A stretch of DNA of 64,000 nt, from contig NC_062221.1 of NCBI RefSeq assembly GCF_902686445.1, positions 36,348,575-36,412,574 of the forward strand, written 5' to 3'. Of the stretch, positions 21,691 through 33,447 are shown one piece after another. The position numbers were made by a program, and so were the translations under genes. The stretch's first letter is position 1. Each line of letters opens with the position of its first letter. The notes under the pieces were generated by a model that made no database searches, had not been told where the DNA came from, and saw only the letters and a list, made by a program, of their open reading frames with translations. This DNA is from Sciurus carolinensis. Taxonomy: Eukaryota; Chordata; Mammalia; Rodentia; Sciuridae.

Positions 21691-23970
21691 GAAGATATTA
21701 ACAAGTCAGTTGGTATTATTTAGTATTATCCATTATCATGTTGAAAAATTCCTGCCCAAAACCATACTGGCATTCGATCGTCAATACATTGTTTTCCTCC
21801 TGAGAAGAATGAAATAACAGGTTTGACTGCAATTATAAAATTAAATTTTATTATTTGTTTTGAATAGATAATACATGCACATGCTACAATATATAAAAAG
21901 AACTGAGAGATAGAATAAAAGTTATGATTTCCAATTCTATATCTGTATCAGTTGTCCAGTTTTCTTCCCAGAGGTATTCACTCTTATGCTTTTTAAATGT
22001 TTCTACAGAGATAATCAATGAATACTTAAGCATATAAAGCTTGTCATTACCTAGAATTACCTCATCTAAATACTGCATGATATTCCATTTTAAGAATTAG
22101 CCGGATTAATCTCATTTTTTTGTACTGGTGGATATTTAGGTTATTATCTAGTTTTTCTTAATAAAGAAAAATGTTTGTTAGATTTGGTAGCATCCTAGGA
22201 TATATGAACTACATTAGCAGTATTTGTTCTTTGAGGAATGTTGCTCTTTTTCAATTTTCATACAAAAGAATAGTATTTTTTTCTCAAATTACATCTTTAA
22301 TTCTTTCTTTTGTCCTCCTTTTGCAGTTTTCAGTTTTTAATGAAATGATTGGGCTTCATTTCCTTTTAAATATTTCTTTTTTTTAATTTATTTTATTTAT
22401 TTATTATTTTTTCAAATTTTCTTTAGTTTCACTTTCTACATTTATTTTTAATCTTGTCATATTCTCATTGTTTTCATTCTTGATTGTTCTCATTCATGTT
22501 GATCCAAATGTGAACTTCATACCTGATTTAAATTTGTTTGTCTTCTACTTTTTTGGACTGCACTAACTCCGTTACCTACAGCATCCTTTCCAAATTTTCA
22601 TCTCTCTGCTTTGAGCCTGTGACTTGTGTAATTTCTTGCTTTATTATTAAGAATTTCATTTTTAATAGCAATATAATTAGTCAGAATTTTTATCTGATCC
22701 ATGGATTTATTTTTCTCTTTTAGTGAATATTTTGTGTTTGTCCTTTATTATCCAGTGTTCTTCCTTTATTCACTCACATTTTTCTGTAAACCAATACTGG
22801 TTTCTTGGCTTGAATTGAGTCTGGAATGAATAGCTGGCAGAAATACTGTGTGAGTGGGATTTTTCTAAGAACATTATTGAATTAGAACATTGTTTCCTTA
22901 ATTTATTCTTGAAATAATTTATTTGATTCTTTTTAGATTTGCACTGCAATTACACATAATTTCAATTTATACCTTTTCATGATTTTAAGTTTTAAAATTC
23001 TCTGTCACTGTATGATAGTACATGACTGCATGACTCTATCATTTTGACTAATTATATCCCTAATACTGAAAACTGATGCAGGCAAAAGCAAACAGACCTC
23101 TGAAGGTGCATTCAGTGACCAGGACCATGCAGGCTGAAATAAAATGGAATAAAATGAACAACACAATGAAACCATGCTGAAGTGGGATATTGTTTAGGTG
23201 AATTTCTGTGATAGATGTGACAGATTTCATGGAAAAGAAATTTCTGCAATCTAGATAAATACCCCTTCTGTGGCAAGGCCATTAGCTATAAATTCCTCTC
23301 AATCCCTACGAAACATTAGAAGTCCACACCAATAAATAAAATTAATATTTTTTAAAAAATGTCTTTTCTCCCTTTACCTGTCAATGTCTGAGGGATTTGA
23401 CCAGAAATTTTCACCAGGTTTTACTAAAATTTACTTCAGTATTTATATCACATAACACTGTTAGCATATATTTATGGACAAGTAATTTATTTAAAAGTGT
23501 TGACTACAATAGAATAAAATTTATTTCTGAAATTCTTTTAGTGTAAGAATTATAGGAAATTTTTGAAATACTTATGAATATGTGATAATAAGTTATTTTC
23601 AAGGAATTTACTTTTAGATTTATGAAATTTTAACAAGATATAAGATAATGAATTGAAATAAAATTTAAGAGTACAAAATAAAATTATAAAATTAAAGGAA
23701 CTTAAAAATGTAATAATGATTATGATAATGATAGTTTATATATAAAAGACAAATTTGAGAGAAAGAGCAAACTCTAGAGAGAAATTTTCCCAAAATATAA
23801 TTCTAAGGAAAGGAATAAATAAAAAGTAAAGTATGGCTAAGTTGGGGCAGATTCAGGTAATATTATCATTTAAAATATAGCAAAAAAACCAAAGACATAT
23901 CTCTGAAAATTTTTACCAGCAGAAGATATATTCAAAAACACAGACTGAAAACCCTTTGAAAATCTAGGCA
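21691..23970. other. No gene seen; AT-rich DNA
   Basis: No exon, RNA gene or clearly named repeat. A TTTA-rich stretch lies near 22380-22410. Confidence 0.4.
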
Positions 23971-23975
23971 AAATT

Positions 23976-24035
23976 GTTAGATAAATTATATTCAGATATC
24001 TTTATGTTAGATAAATAATATTTAGATATCTTTAT
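23976..24035 (+). repeat. 30-bp tandem duplication
   Basis: Two adjacent 30-bp units, 23976-24005 and 24006-24035, both follow gttagataaa-tata/aata-tt-agatatctttat with few differences. Confidence 0.85.
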
Positions 24036-24054
24036 TTAGATTTATCTTCATGAA

Positions 24055-24057
<3 letters not shown>

Positions 24058-24094
<37 letters not shown>
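24058..24094 (+). repeat. (CA)n microsatellite
   Basis: About 18 uninterrupted CA units. Confidence 0.98.
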
Positions 24095-24096
<2 letters not shown>

Positions 24097-24109
24097 GTAG
24101 AAACAAAGG

Positions 24110-24300
24110 TATTAGCAAGGCCATCTACTTTCCATAGACTCTGAAGGAAAAATCAGTTCCTAGCCTTGTCTTGCATCTGGTGGCTACCAGAATTCCTTAG
24201 TTTGTGACTGCATCTCTGTAATCTCTGCCTATACTCACATTGCCTTCTCTTCCTCTTTTGGTTACACCTCCCTTTTCATGTGATGACATTTGGCACCCAA
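24110..24300 (-). mobile_element. Possible old LTR or LINE fragment
   Basis: The text gcatctggtggctaccagaa, ttccttagtttgtgactgca, tctgtaatctctgcctatac resembles the antisense of a known old mammalian repeat. Assignment is weak. Confidence 0.4.
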
Positions 24301-25254
24301 ATGAGTAAGCCAAAATAGGGCTCCAACACTATATTTAACTTGCAAAATGCTTTTTACAATAGAATGTTCCAAAGTTCCAGTGTTTAGGAAGTGAATCCCT
24401 TTTGAGTGACCATTATTCAGCTTATTCAACCTGCACATACATATGCATGTATATATAAAGAATACAAGTATCCAAGCAGAAGGTGAACATTATATGAAAA
24501 GGAAAAAATCTAGTTGCTCTTATACTTCAAAAATTCTGTAGAGGATTCTATAGAATTGATGGAAATGTATTTTAATAGTGGTTATAAATTCAACCAAGTG
24601 TATTTATTTATTTGTGAAGACAATCAAAAGATTTTTTCACCTATAAAAAGACTTCGTTTACCTTTCCTGAAAAAAAAAAAAAAGTTCTTAAATTGCTAAT
24701 GAATTGTAGATGTGTCAAGGTTAAAAACTTAAAAGGACACTGCTTTATAAAGGTCTGGCAATAAACACTAAAGGCTTAACAGAGACTTAAATAGCAAATT
24801 GAGTCTCAATGCTGGAGTGCTGGCTTTGCATGATCCAGATTTACACTCAATCTCTAGTTAATCTCCTCCATTCCTACAGCTTTATATACCATCTTAACTC
24901 CTAACTATATCTCTAATTTAGAAGTTGTCCCTTAACTGTACTCTCAAGAAAATGTTTTCTCTTAGTTAACGTGCTCTAAACAAAACTCTTGTTTCTCAAG
25001 TTCGCCTGCTGAAAAAAAACATTTCTCTGTCTCAAAAAATGATAACTCAATTCTACAAATGATTGAGGCAGAAAATCTTGCAAGAATTTTTCTACTCTTA
25101 CTAAGAAAATCCTGTAAGATCTTGCTTAGAAATATATCCTCCACAGCCATCTCTTAGTTCAAGGCACCATCCTCTCTTGCCTGAAATAATAAAAGAGCTC
25201 CCTCCATTTCCATACTTGCCTCCAATAGTCTAGCCTCAAAGAGCCAACATAAAA
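24301..25254. other. No gene seen
   Basis: AT-rich DNA. A poly(A) run lies at about 24670-24683. No feature recognised. Confidence 0.4.
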
Positions 25255-25670
25255 CTTCTAAAATAAATTATTGGCATGATGATGTTACCTGTCTGCTCAA
25301 TGCCTCACCAGAGCTGCCAATCTCCTCCTCCCCTCACTTCCTGAGCTCATCTCCTACCAGTCTCCCTTGCTCCCACAGCCAGATCTTTTACTTCTGCCTG
25401 AACTGACGTTCCTCTATGTACTTGCATGACAAGCTGCCTCACTTTCTTCAGGTATGATGTGTCATTTGTCATCTTATCAGACTGGCCCTACCCCATTATA
25501 AATCTCTATTTGCTTGTTTTACAATTTTATTTTACCCATGACCTTGACATTATGCAGTTTTATAGCTGTTTGTTGTTTCTTTGGGCATCCCATACCACTG
25601 GAATATGATATCAATGAGAGTAGAAACATTTTATGTTTTGAACACTGCTGTATGCCCAGAGTCTAAAAGC
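25255..25670 (+). mobile_element. L2 LINE 3' fragment interrupted by an L1
   Basis: L2-like order: gatgttacctgtctgctcaa, tcacttcctgagctcatctc, tcttcaggtatgatgtgtca, ccactggaatatgatatcaa, ctgctgtatgcccagagtct. The terminal part appears to resume after the L1, at about 26097 (tttaataatagctgct). Confidence 0.7.
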
Positions 25671-25680
25671 ATACATGAAA

Positions 25681-26086
25681 CTGTGGTGTATATACATATA
25701 TATATTATATATATGTATATACACACACAATGGAATATTACTCAGCCATAAAGAAGAATAAAATTATGGCATTTACAGGCAAATGGATGAAGTTGGAGAA
25801 TATCATGCTAAGTGAGATAAGCCAATCCCAAAATATCAAAGGATGAATGATCTCGCTGATAAGTGGATGATGATACACAATGGGGGGTGGGAGGGAGGCA
25901 AGAATGGAGGAAGGAGGGAAAAGAGGGGTGGGAGGGGTGGGGGGAAGGAATAATAACACAATGAATCAAACATCATTACTCTATTTAAATGTATGAATAC
26001 ACAAATGTACACCTCATTTTCATGTACAACCAGAGAAACAACTTGTACCACATTTGTTCATAATAAATATAAAATAAAATAAAAAT
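25681..26086 (+). mobile_element. 5'-truncated sciurid L1
   Basis: Sense L1 3' end: cacaatggaatattactcag, gaatatcatgctaagtgaga, gctgataagtggatgatgat, G-rich 3' UTR, aaataaaataaaaat tail. Flanks 25671-25680 (atacatgaaa) and 26087-26096 (atacgtgaaa) match 9 of 10, a plausible target duplication. Confidence 0.88.
25686..25724. repeat. 39-bp AT-rich palindrome at L1 5' junction
   Basis: Left arm 25686-25704 (gtgtatatacatatatata) is the exact reverse complement of the right arm 25706-25724, with a single centre base. It overlies the L1 gtggtatatatacac motif. Confidence 0.95.
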
Positions 26087-26159
26087 ATACGTGAAATTTA
26101 ATAATAGCTGCTAAACGATAAAAGAAAAATGTGTCTTGGTATGTCCTGTGTTACAACTT

Positions 26160-26477
26160 GAAATAATTTGTACTATATATTTTTATAAGGATACATATTT
26201 TTATATGATTATATATCACATGCACCATAGATATATGTGTGTGTTCATATACATAATATATGTGTGTGTATATGTCTATATGTGTATATATGTATATATG
26301 TGTGTGTATACATACAAACATGTATATGAACATACACATACACAAATACATGATATATATGATATGCAATGATATAAAAATATATAAATATATAGAAACT
26401 GATATATATAAAAGCTGACATAATATATAATACAATATATTTATATATATTCATATATATAAAAGCTGAGATATTTA

Positions 26478-26520
<43 letters not shown>
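26160..26520. repeat. Complex (TA)n/(TATATG)n AT-rich tract
   Basis: About 360 bp of alternating TA, TG and CA dinucleotides, ending in a run of about 23 TA units (26474-26520). Frames through it (YMCVYTYKH...) are low-complexity artefacts. Confidence 0.95.
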
Positions 26521-26525
<5 letters not shown>

Positions 26526-26930
26526 CAGCTTTTTTGTCACTGTGACCAAAACACTGAACAAGAACTACTAAGGAAAGGAAAAGGGAAAAGTTTATCTGGG
26601 GCTCTCGTTTTCAGATATCTCAGTTCATAGATAGCTGACTCCATTGCTCTGGGACCAAGATGAGGCTGCTGCCTTATGGGTGCAGGGCCCAATGGAGTAA
26701 AACTGCTCAGCTCATGGTGGGGTTAGGAAGCAGAAAGAGGGAGGAGGGAAAGGGCCACGGAGAAGATGCACCCTTCTAGGGAATGCTTCATCTTCCTACA
26801 GTTACTATCCAGTCCATTCAAAGTAGGAGGGAATAGTTAGGTTATAACTCTCATAATGATATCATTTCATCTCTGAATATTCCTGTATTAATATGGGATC
26901 TTTTGGAGGATGCCTTATATCCAAGAGTAC
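26521..26930 (-). mobile_element. MaLR LTR
   Basis: Antisense LTR: cagcttttttgtcactgtga, aagtttatctggggctctcg, gctgactccattgctctggg, ggttataactctcataatga, then ggatcttttggaggatgcct at the LTR 5' end. The left boundary has been eaten into by the TA run. Confidence 0.82.
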
Positions 26931-28399
26931 CTTATATGGGAAAAATACACTAAAAGATTCTGCCACTGAATTTATTTAGAAGGGAGGCATGCCACACTCA
27001 CTTTACTAGGATTAAGATTCTGCATTGGAATGATAATAGTAATATGATAAACCAAATGCTGCTCCTTAGGACTTAGCATATGATATTTTTTTCTTCTTCT
27101 TCTAACGGATAGTAACAGTTGGGAAAAAAAAATAGCTAAAAGAGGTCCTAGCAAAGTTTTCCAGGCACTGAAAACTTAATGTGAATTCCATATGACTGTA
27201 CTACCAATGATCAAGAAACTTAGGTAGCTTGGGACTTGAGACTTTCCTTCTTAACTTCCATTCAGTGCACAATAAGTAAACGGTACCTTCTTAACTGGTT
27301 GTTATACCAGGTGAAGGAAGAGGGAGAGCACTGTACTCACTTCCTGTCTCTTAAAAGCTCTTAAAACCTGAAAAGGCAGGAGAGAAGGAATAGTATTCTG
27401 TTGGAATTCTCACTTAATATTTCAAAGAGACAACTCCAAGGGAGACTATTAAAATTTTATCTTTCATGGTTGTGTGAAAATGATAATTCACTTACCAAGA
27501 GAATGATATGCACAAATTTGATTTAATATTGAAATGCCACTGTGAATGTTAGCATTTGAATTTTAACTCTCTTATTTCCTTATTCAAAGATAGTAACTTT
27601 CAAATTATACTACAATGATGGAAAACAAAGAACACATTTCAATTAATAAAACTAAGAAATTGTCTTCAAGAGCAGAGGGAGAGGAATTATGCTTTGAAAC
27701 AAAAAAATATTATGCTGTGCCTGGAGTTAAAGACTAATGGCATATTCACACATATGTGGTGAAAGACAGCTAAACTGTGTTTTGTACATCTTGAAACTTA
27801 TATTCTTTTGGGAAATCTCTTTAAGATAAATAATGTGAACTTATGAAAACAAAATTATCTGCAGTGTTTTTAAACTGGTGCTTGTAAATGTGCCTGAAGT
27901 TTAGGTTACACTAGCTTCATGATATATCTTTCTTTAGGATGATCTTATTTCCTAAGACCTGTTCCCAAATGCCTAACAGTATATTAAAAATTTGCCTTCA
28001 GATGTAAATTTAAATCAACAGTGGTTTCTATACTACCACCCAAAGATCTATAGCAATTCTTTTGCATTAATGGGGGGAAAGGAGAGAAAAGTAGATGACA
28101 AAGCAAAAACAAAAACAAACAAAAAAACACATCCCTATGTACAAAATAAAAGAATCTATTTGGAGACATTCTAATAGAAAAATTGTGTAACCATGAAAAT
28201 TTTATTTGATGTAGAAAGGAAGAAGGAAAAAATCTCCAAAAATATTAAGAAATGGCAAAATTGAAAAATGGCAACAATATGAGATTTATAGAGGCATGCA
28301 AAATTATCTACCTGAAATCTAAAAGATACTAGGAAGATCACTAAAATATTCAACACTTTTTACAATTCAAATTCTACTGCTTCTTCAGATTTTCAAGAG
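26931..28399. other. No gene seen
   Basis: No exon, RNA gene or clear repeat recognised. Confidence 0.4.
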
Positions 28400-28745
28400 A
28401 AGCACTATTGATTTATTTTATTATTAGAAAATATACAGAGTAGTTAGGTTCATTTTGATAAAATCATATAAGCATGGAAATTGATTTCTATCATTTCAGT
28501 CCCCATTCTTTCCCCCTTCCCTCCCCTCTACCTTCCTCTTCTTCTTCCTTTACTGATCTTCCTTTCTAACATTTATTTATTTATTTTTTATTACTGCTTT
28601 CTACAATACATAAAGATAGAATTCCCTGTGGAATTACATATATATTCACATAGTGTGATTTTGTTAAATTAATTCCACATTGTTTCCTTTGAATTTCTAT
28701 TCCATATTGGCTTAGGTCAATCAGTAATGTTCCTCTATTTTCCCC
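28400..28745 (-). mobile_element. Sciurid L1-type 3' UTR fragment, diverged
   Basis: The block has ttcattttgataaaatcata, tttcagtccccattctttcc, a C/T-rich run, then acataaagatagaattccct and cacatagtgtgattttgtta. The second half recurs at about 54535-54605 (acataaaggtggaattcatt, acatagtataattttgttaa). I read both as antisense L1 3' UTR pieces. Confidence 0.55.
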
Positions 28746-29589
28746 CCTTATGGCTAAAATTGGGAGAGGCTATCCTAAATAGTTTATTAATAGGTCAATG
28801 AATAGAGAGATGGATGGATGAATGATGAGTGAGTAGTTTCCTTGCATATATTTTAAAAATGATTTTGGAGTACTTGACATTCTTAAATACATCCTAACCT
28901 TATTAAATTTCTTTGATACCTTTTTTTTTCTTGTCTTCTTGAACTGTTGAAAGATATCAAAGCAACTGAAGGAGAATGTAAGGTCTCTTTTCAAGAAAAC
29001 AAGGCAACACAATAATTCCCTCGAGCAAAAAAACTTGATCTTCATAATGAAAATAATTCTTAGTATTTACCTACTTAGTTCAATAATAAGTAGGTAATTA
29101 ATATTAAGAACATCTCTTTATGAGCCTGGCAAGAAGTTTTACCTAAAGTTGTGAGAGTTTACAGGAGAGTTGACATTTTTTAACATGAGAAATGTACTGG
29201 AAAAGAGTATTCGAATTATAATTATTTATCTTAAATCTGAATTAATGCCATTAATTATAATCAAGTAAGCAAATTCCAGATTAGCTCAAAGCAAACCAAT
29301 ATCTTTTTTAATAGCATTATATAAACCAGTATAAAATATTGTATATGCTTATAAAATTTAATATTTCTTAATTTTCATATATACCTCTTTCCAAAACATA
29401 TACTTATTGGCAAAAAGTGATATCCTGAAGAGATAACTTGCTAGTGTTCAAGTCTTAGGACAAGAGTGTGTACTTTTAGTACTTGCTTACAGTTACTTGT
29501 TCAGGGAAATACAGTAAGTTTCCCACCCTCAGTAATAAGTGCATTTCTTTCTCACCTAAAATTGCAGATTTTGCAATCATTTTCTTGTG
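28746..29589. other. No gene seen
   Basis: AT-rich; no recognisable feature. Confidence 0.4.
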
Positions 29590-29629
29590 AGTACTACAGC
29601 AATGTGAGAATTCCCCCAGAACTTTAACC

Positions 29630-29820
29630 TCTAGGATGGGTCATGGGTTTCCAAACTTTGCCACACATTTGAACTAACTAAGGATCTCTACCTTTTCCCA
29701 CTTTTCCATTGAAATTTAATTAGTATGGGGGTAGCATGTCTCCTGGAATTTTTCATTTCCTCTCAGCTGATTCAAATAATATAACAAAGTTTTGGAACTA
29801 TTGATCTAGGACTTCTAATT
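29630..29820 (+). mobile_element. MER5A-like hAT-Charlie element
   Basis: Opens ggtttccaaactttgccaca, ends aacaaagttttggaactatt, with MER5A-like centre (cctggaatttttcatttcct, agctgattcaaataatataa). Non-autonomous, no coding capacity. Confidence 0.6.
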
Positions 29821-29894
29821 CCTTCACTAGAAAAAGCACTGACTTCAGATATGTCAAGACAAATAGTGCCATCATGGAAAATTAAGTTAGAACC

Positions 29895-30030
29895 ACCAGA
29901 AAACCTTTAAAAGTACCAATTTTTAGGCTTCACTGCAAGAAATTCTAGTCTAACTGGCCTGGTATGTTTTAGGTCAAAGTTGTACCCAAGGATTCTAGTA
30001 CATGGTTAAGATGGAAGTTTGGGGATCATT
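29895..30030 (+). mobile_element. Second MER5-like fragment
   Basis: tttttaggcttcactgcaag, aattctagtctaactggcct and gatggaagtttggggatcat follow MER5-type order. Weaker than the neighbouring copy. Confidence 0.45.
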
Positions 30031-31182
30031 AAGCTAAATTCTCCACATATCTATGTGAATTTCTGATCCACTGAATACATCTACAATTCCCTATCTAATC
30101 TCCTCTTCTACACTGAGATCCTCAAGAGTCTGGATGGCACATTTTGACAAATTCAGTTCCAGGTGGCTACAATATTATGTCTTCCTTATCTTTCTCCTAG
30201 TCCTTTGTTTTTCATGCTTCTTCCTAGTTCCCAAAGATTCACAATGCTATTTTCTTCTCATATAGAATTAAACTCTATTGCCTCTTACCCCAACTCATCT
30301 ACTCAATCAACAAGCATGGAGCCCACTGTGGCAGCATTGTGCAAGCTATTGCTAAGTAAGATTCTTCCAAAGATGAATCTCATGATAGCAAAGTATTGAC
30401 AGTTAATTGCCTTGAAAATTCAGTTTTGTTCATCATTATGGTAACCAAAAAAATTACACTAACCTAAGAAAATGGTCAATGTTTAGGGGAAAAATCAACC
30501 TTCTTTTGATTGGGTTTATGAGTTTCTGTGTTGTCTGTGCATGACTATTTTAATTAGAGTCAAGTGGTAAAATCATTATACCAGTTCTTTTTCCTTCTTC
30601 TCTCACCTCTCAGTAACAGTGAAATTTTTAAGATCAAGGTAAGCTATTTTAGGGAAGCAGGGGTTAATCATGGAAGGAAATTTTTCTTTCTTTATTTCCA
30701 AAATTTGTGATTTTTAGATGATCAATTTGGATGTTAATGGTAGATTTGAGGCCTGGCAGTATAGAGCTTTTATCATTCTTTGCCCTAAAAACCTCCAACA
30801 CTTCTCCATATTTGCTTAACAGTATTTTTCACTCAATTACTAACAATATAATTGATCTAATATTTCCATCTTTCAATTTATAAAAAAAATTTCAAATTAT
30901 AACATCACTTGGAAACAAAAAATTCCTATTGTTTATCACAACCAACTCTAGTATATGTTAACTATTTTATAATTACATATGCATAAATGATACATTGTAG
31001 AATATATTTATTGTCTAACTATAAATAGTTATTTATAATTCATTTTTGATGCTTAGATACATCTTACACTCTCTCTCATACTCTGATTTTTCTTCTGCAT
31101 GAGGTTATTTAGGGAATTTCTTTACTATCATTATAGGCTAGATGCTAATAAACTCTTGTATGTAGAAATTTATGTAAGTATG
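30031..31182. other. No gene seen
   Basis: No recognisable feature. Confidence 0.4.
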
Positions 31183-31184
31183 TG

Positions 31185-31186
<2 letters not shown>

Positions 31187-31222
<36 letters not shown>
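31187..31222 (+). repeat. (TG)n microsatellite
   Basis: About 18 TG units. Confidence 0.98.
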
Positions 31223-31225
<3 letters not shown>

Positions 31226-32637
31226 ATTTTTAAATCTGGTGCTTTTGCTTTAATTTTCCATAGTCTGAAAGTTGATAGTGCCTCCTTTGATTTACATTAG
31301 GTAGATCTAACAAAAACTAAGTTTCTTTTTCTACCTGCACATCTTCATTTTAAAATAAACTGTCTCTGAAAGAGAACAGTTTAAACTCAGTATTGCTAAA
31401 GCTGTAGCAGGAAATTTCACTAACTATTGAGTTTATTAACCTATTCAGAGATATATAGAAGGTTACATTTATTAGAATACTTTGCAAAACATGTCACAGG
31501 AGAAATTATGTTAAGATTTATTCATGAAATTTAGTTTAAAATTGGCCAGAAATTAGTTTACTTTTACAATTATACTCTTTTTGCAGAAAACATTCCATAG
31601 CCAATTTTTGGAAAACTAAAACTAGTTATAATTTTGTTTATTTTAAGGTATATGACTTGTTACCTTAGTCGTTACAAGTATGTTGAACACCAAACCATAA
31701 AATATGTTTTTCAGTATATAAATAATTGATCAAGCTAATGTCCTGACACTAATAGGATTAGTAAGTAATACTTACTTTCTTGCAGACAGTTATAATTATC
31801 AGTTTGTGAGGCATGTACCAAAATTAAACAATAACTTCCATGAGTCTGTGTATATGCTGGTAAAGGACTTTACATTAACCTTGATATTTCAACTTACCAA
31901 ATCTTTTATCATAAGCCAGCTGAAATATAAACATCCAAGGAGAAGTCAGACAATGATTTCTATATCTTCATGCACAAGGTTCTATTTTGTCTTGGAGTCC
32001 CTGAATTAGAATCTGCATCTAAATTGCCCTTTTAATGGCCATCACTCAAAGAGTCACTCAGAGTTCATGTTACATTAAAAATAATTGTGACAAAAGCCAA
32101 GTTAGTTTTGTTATCATGTAAGTTATATGATAAATGGACATTTTTGCTTTATATTTTCTTCCTCATTCTGATAAGAAACAATCACACAAAGGGAAGTTGA
32201 ATCATCATGCTTTCTATTCTACACCAAAATCGTGGTTTCAGAGGTCATTCTTCCAGGATTCCAGTATTTTTTTCTGAATCATTTAGGTCTTTTGGTGTAG
32301 AATTTTCTGATTGATGAAATAGGATAATGCCTGTTCATTAGCATCAAAGGCCCTTTAAGAGGACATCTGTGAGATGGGTAATTAGGGAAACATCATTAAC
32401 ATGTGCCTCATATGACAAATCCTAGGCACATGGAATTATCCCATGAACCAGTCCTCCCACTTTGGATATCAAGTTTATTCTTGAATTAAAAAGATAAACT
32501 CCTTGATTTCATCTCTTGGTGGCAACAGTTTGCTTTTATAGTTGGTGTTTCCAAGATGTTCAACCTCTCATTTTAAGATTCTCTTGTCTTTGTAACACAA
32601 ATAAGAGGGGCAATTATTGTCTGTACTTATTTTGATA
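31223..32637. other. No gene seen; region downstream of BCHE
   Basis: AT-rich DNA with no recognisable repeat or exon. Confidence 0.4.
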
Positions 32638-32652
32638 CCTCACATTGACATT

Positions 32653-32749
32653 CATTTTTTTTTTTTTTTTTTTTGCAGTGCTGGGGATTTGAACCCAGGG
32701 CCTTGTGCTTGTGAGGCAAACACTCTACCAACTGAGGTATATCCCCAGC
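32653..32749 (-). mobile_element. ID SINE with perfect 15-bp target duplication, just downstream of BCHE
   Basis: On the minus strand it reads gggctggggatatacctcag, ttggtagagtgtttgcctca, gggttcaaatccccagcact, then the A-tail (T-run 32655-32674 on plus). It keeps A-box-like and B-box-like (ggttcaaatcc) RNA polymerase III promoter elements. Flanks 32638-32652 and 32750-32764 are both cctcacattgacatt. It lies in the same transcriptional orientation as BCHE, about 80 bp beyond the putative poly(A) signal. Confidence 0.95.
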
Positions 32750-32804
32750 CCTCACATTGACATTAAGCTTGCCAATTGATTAGAAGAAACAGTACTGTAA
32801 AGTA

Positions 32805-33198
32805 TAGTGTCCAGAGTTTCAAGATTTTATTCATTTTAAAGAGATTGTTTTTCATGAATAATAATGAAAATATATATGCCATTAAAAACAGAATACATAC
32901 TTTTTAGGAAAAAACTTTGTTATTCGGGAAAGAAAGACTAAAGCAGCACATTATTTTAATGTGCATATAATTAATTGTCAAACTTCATATGGTGAAATTT
33001 AATTAAACGTGGTCTAACCATTTGGGTTTTGAAATGCTAGGCAAAATACTAAGTGAAAGATGTGAGGAATCAATATTATCCTTCTGGCATTTTTGTTTCA
33101 GCTATATAATAGCTTTCTTAGAAGGTGTGTAGAGAGCTACTGATATTTTACCTTCATCTAGAGGAAAATGAACATTCTCTAAAGGGTAAATCTATTAA
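32805..33198 (-). other. BCHE: BCHE 3' UTR (exon 4, non-coding part)
   Basis: This is the sequence following the BCHE stop codon on the minus strand, up to the first AATAAA. The exact cleavage site is inferred, not seen. Known BCHE exon 4 is about 0.6 kb in human, so the transcript may run past this signal, possibly into or beyond the ID element at 32653-32749. No other exon-like structure is visible in it. Confidence 0.6.
32826..32831 (-). promoter_or_regulatory. BCHE: Putative BCHE poly(A) signal AATAAA
   Basis: Minus-strand AATAAA followed by atcttgaaactctgg, about 370 nt after the stop codon. It is the first canonical hexamer in the 3' UTR. Use is inferred. Confidence 0.5.

Positions 33199-33447
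<249 letters not shown>

Noticed and set aside
26136..26454. Several frames with Tyr/Ile/His/Val repeats
   Set aside because: Low-complexity translations of the TA/TG/CA tract.
32653..32749. tRNA gene on the minus strand
   Set aside because: A- and B-box-like motifs belong to an ID SINE with A-tail and target duplication, not a tRNA cloverleaf.
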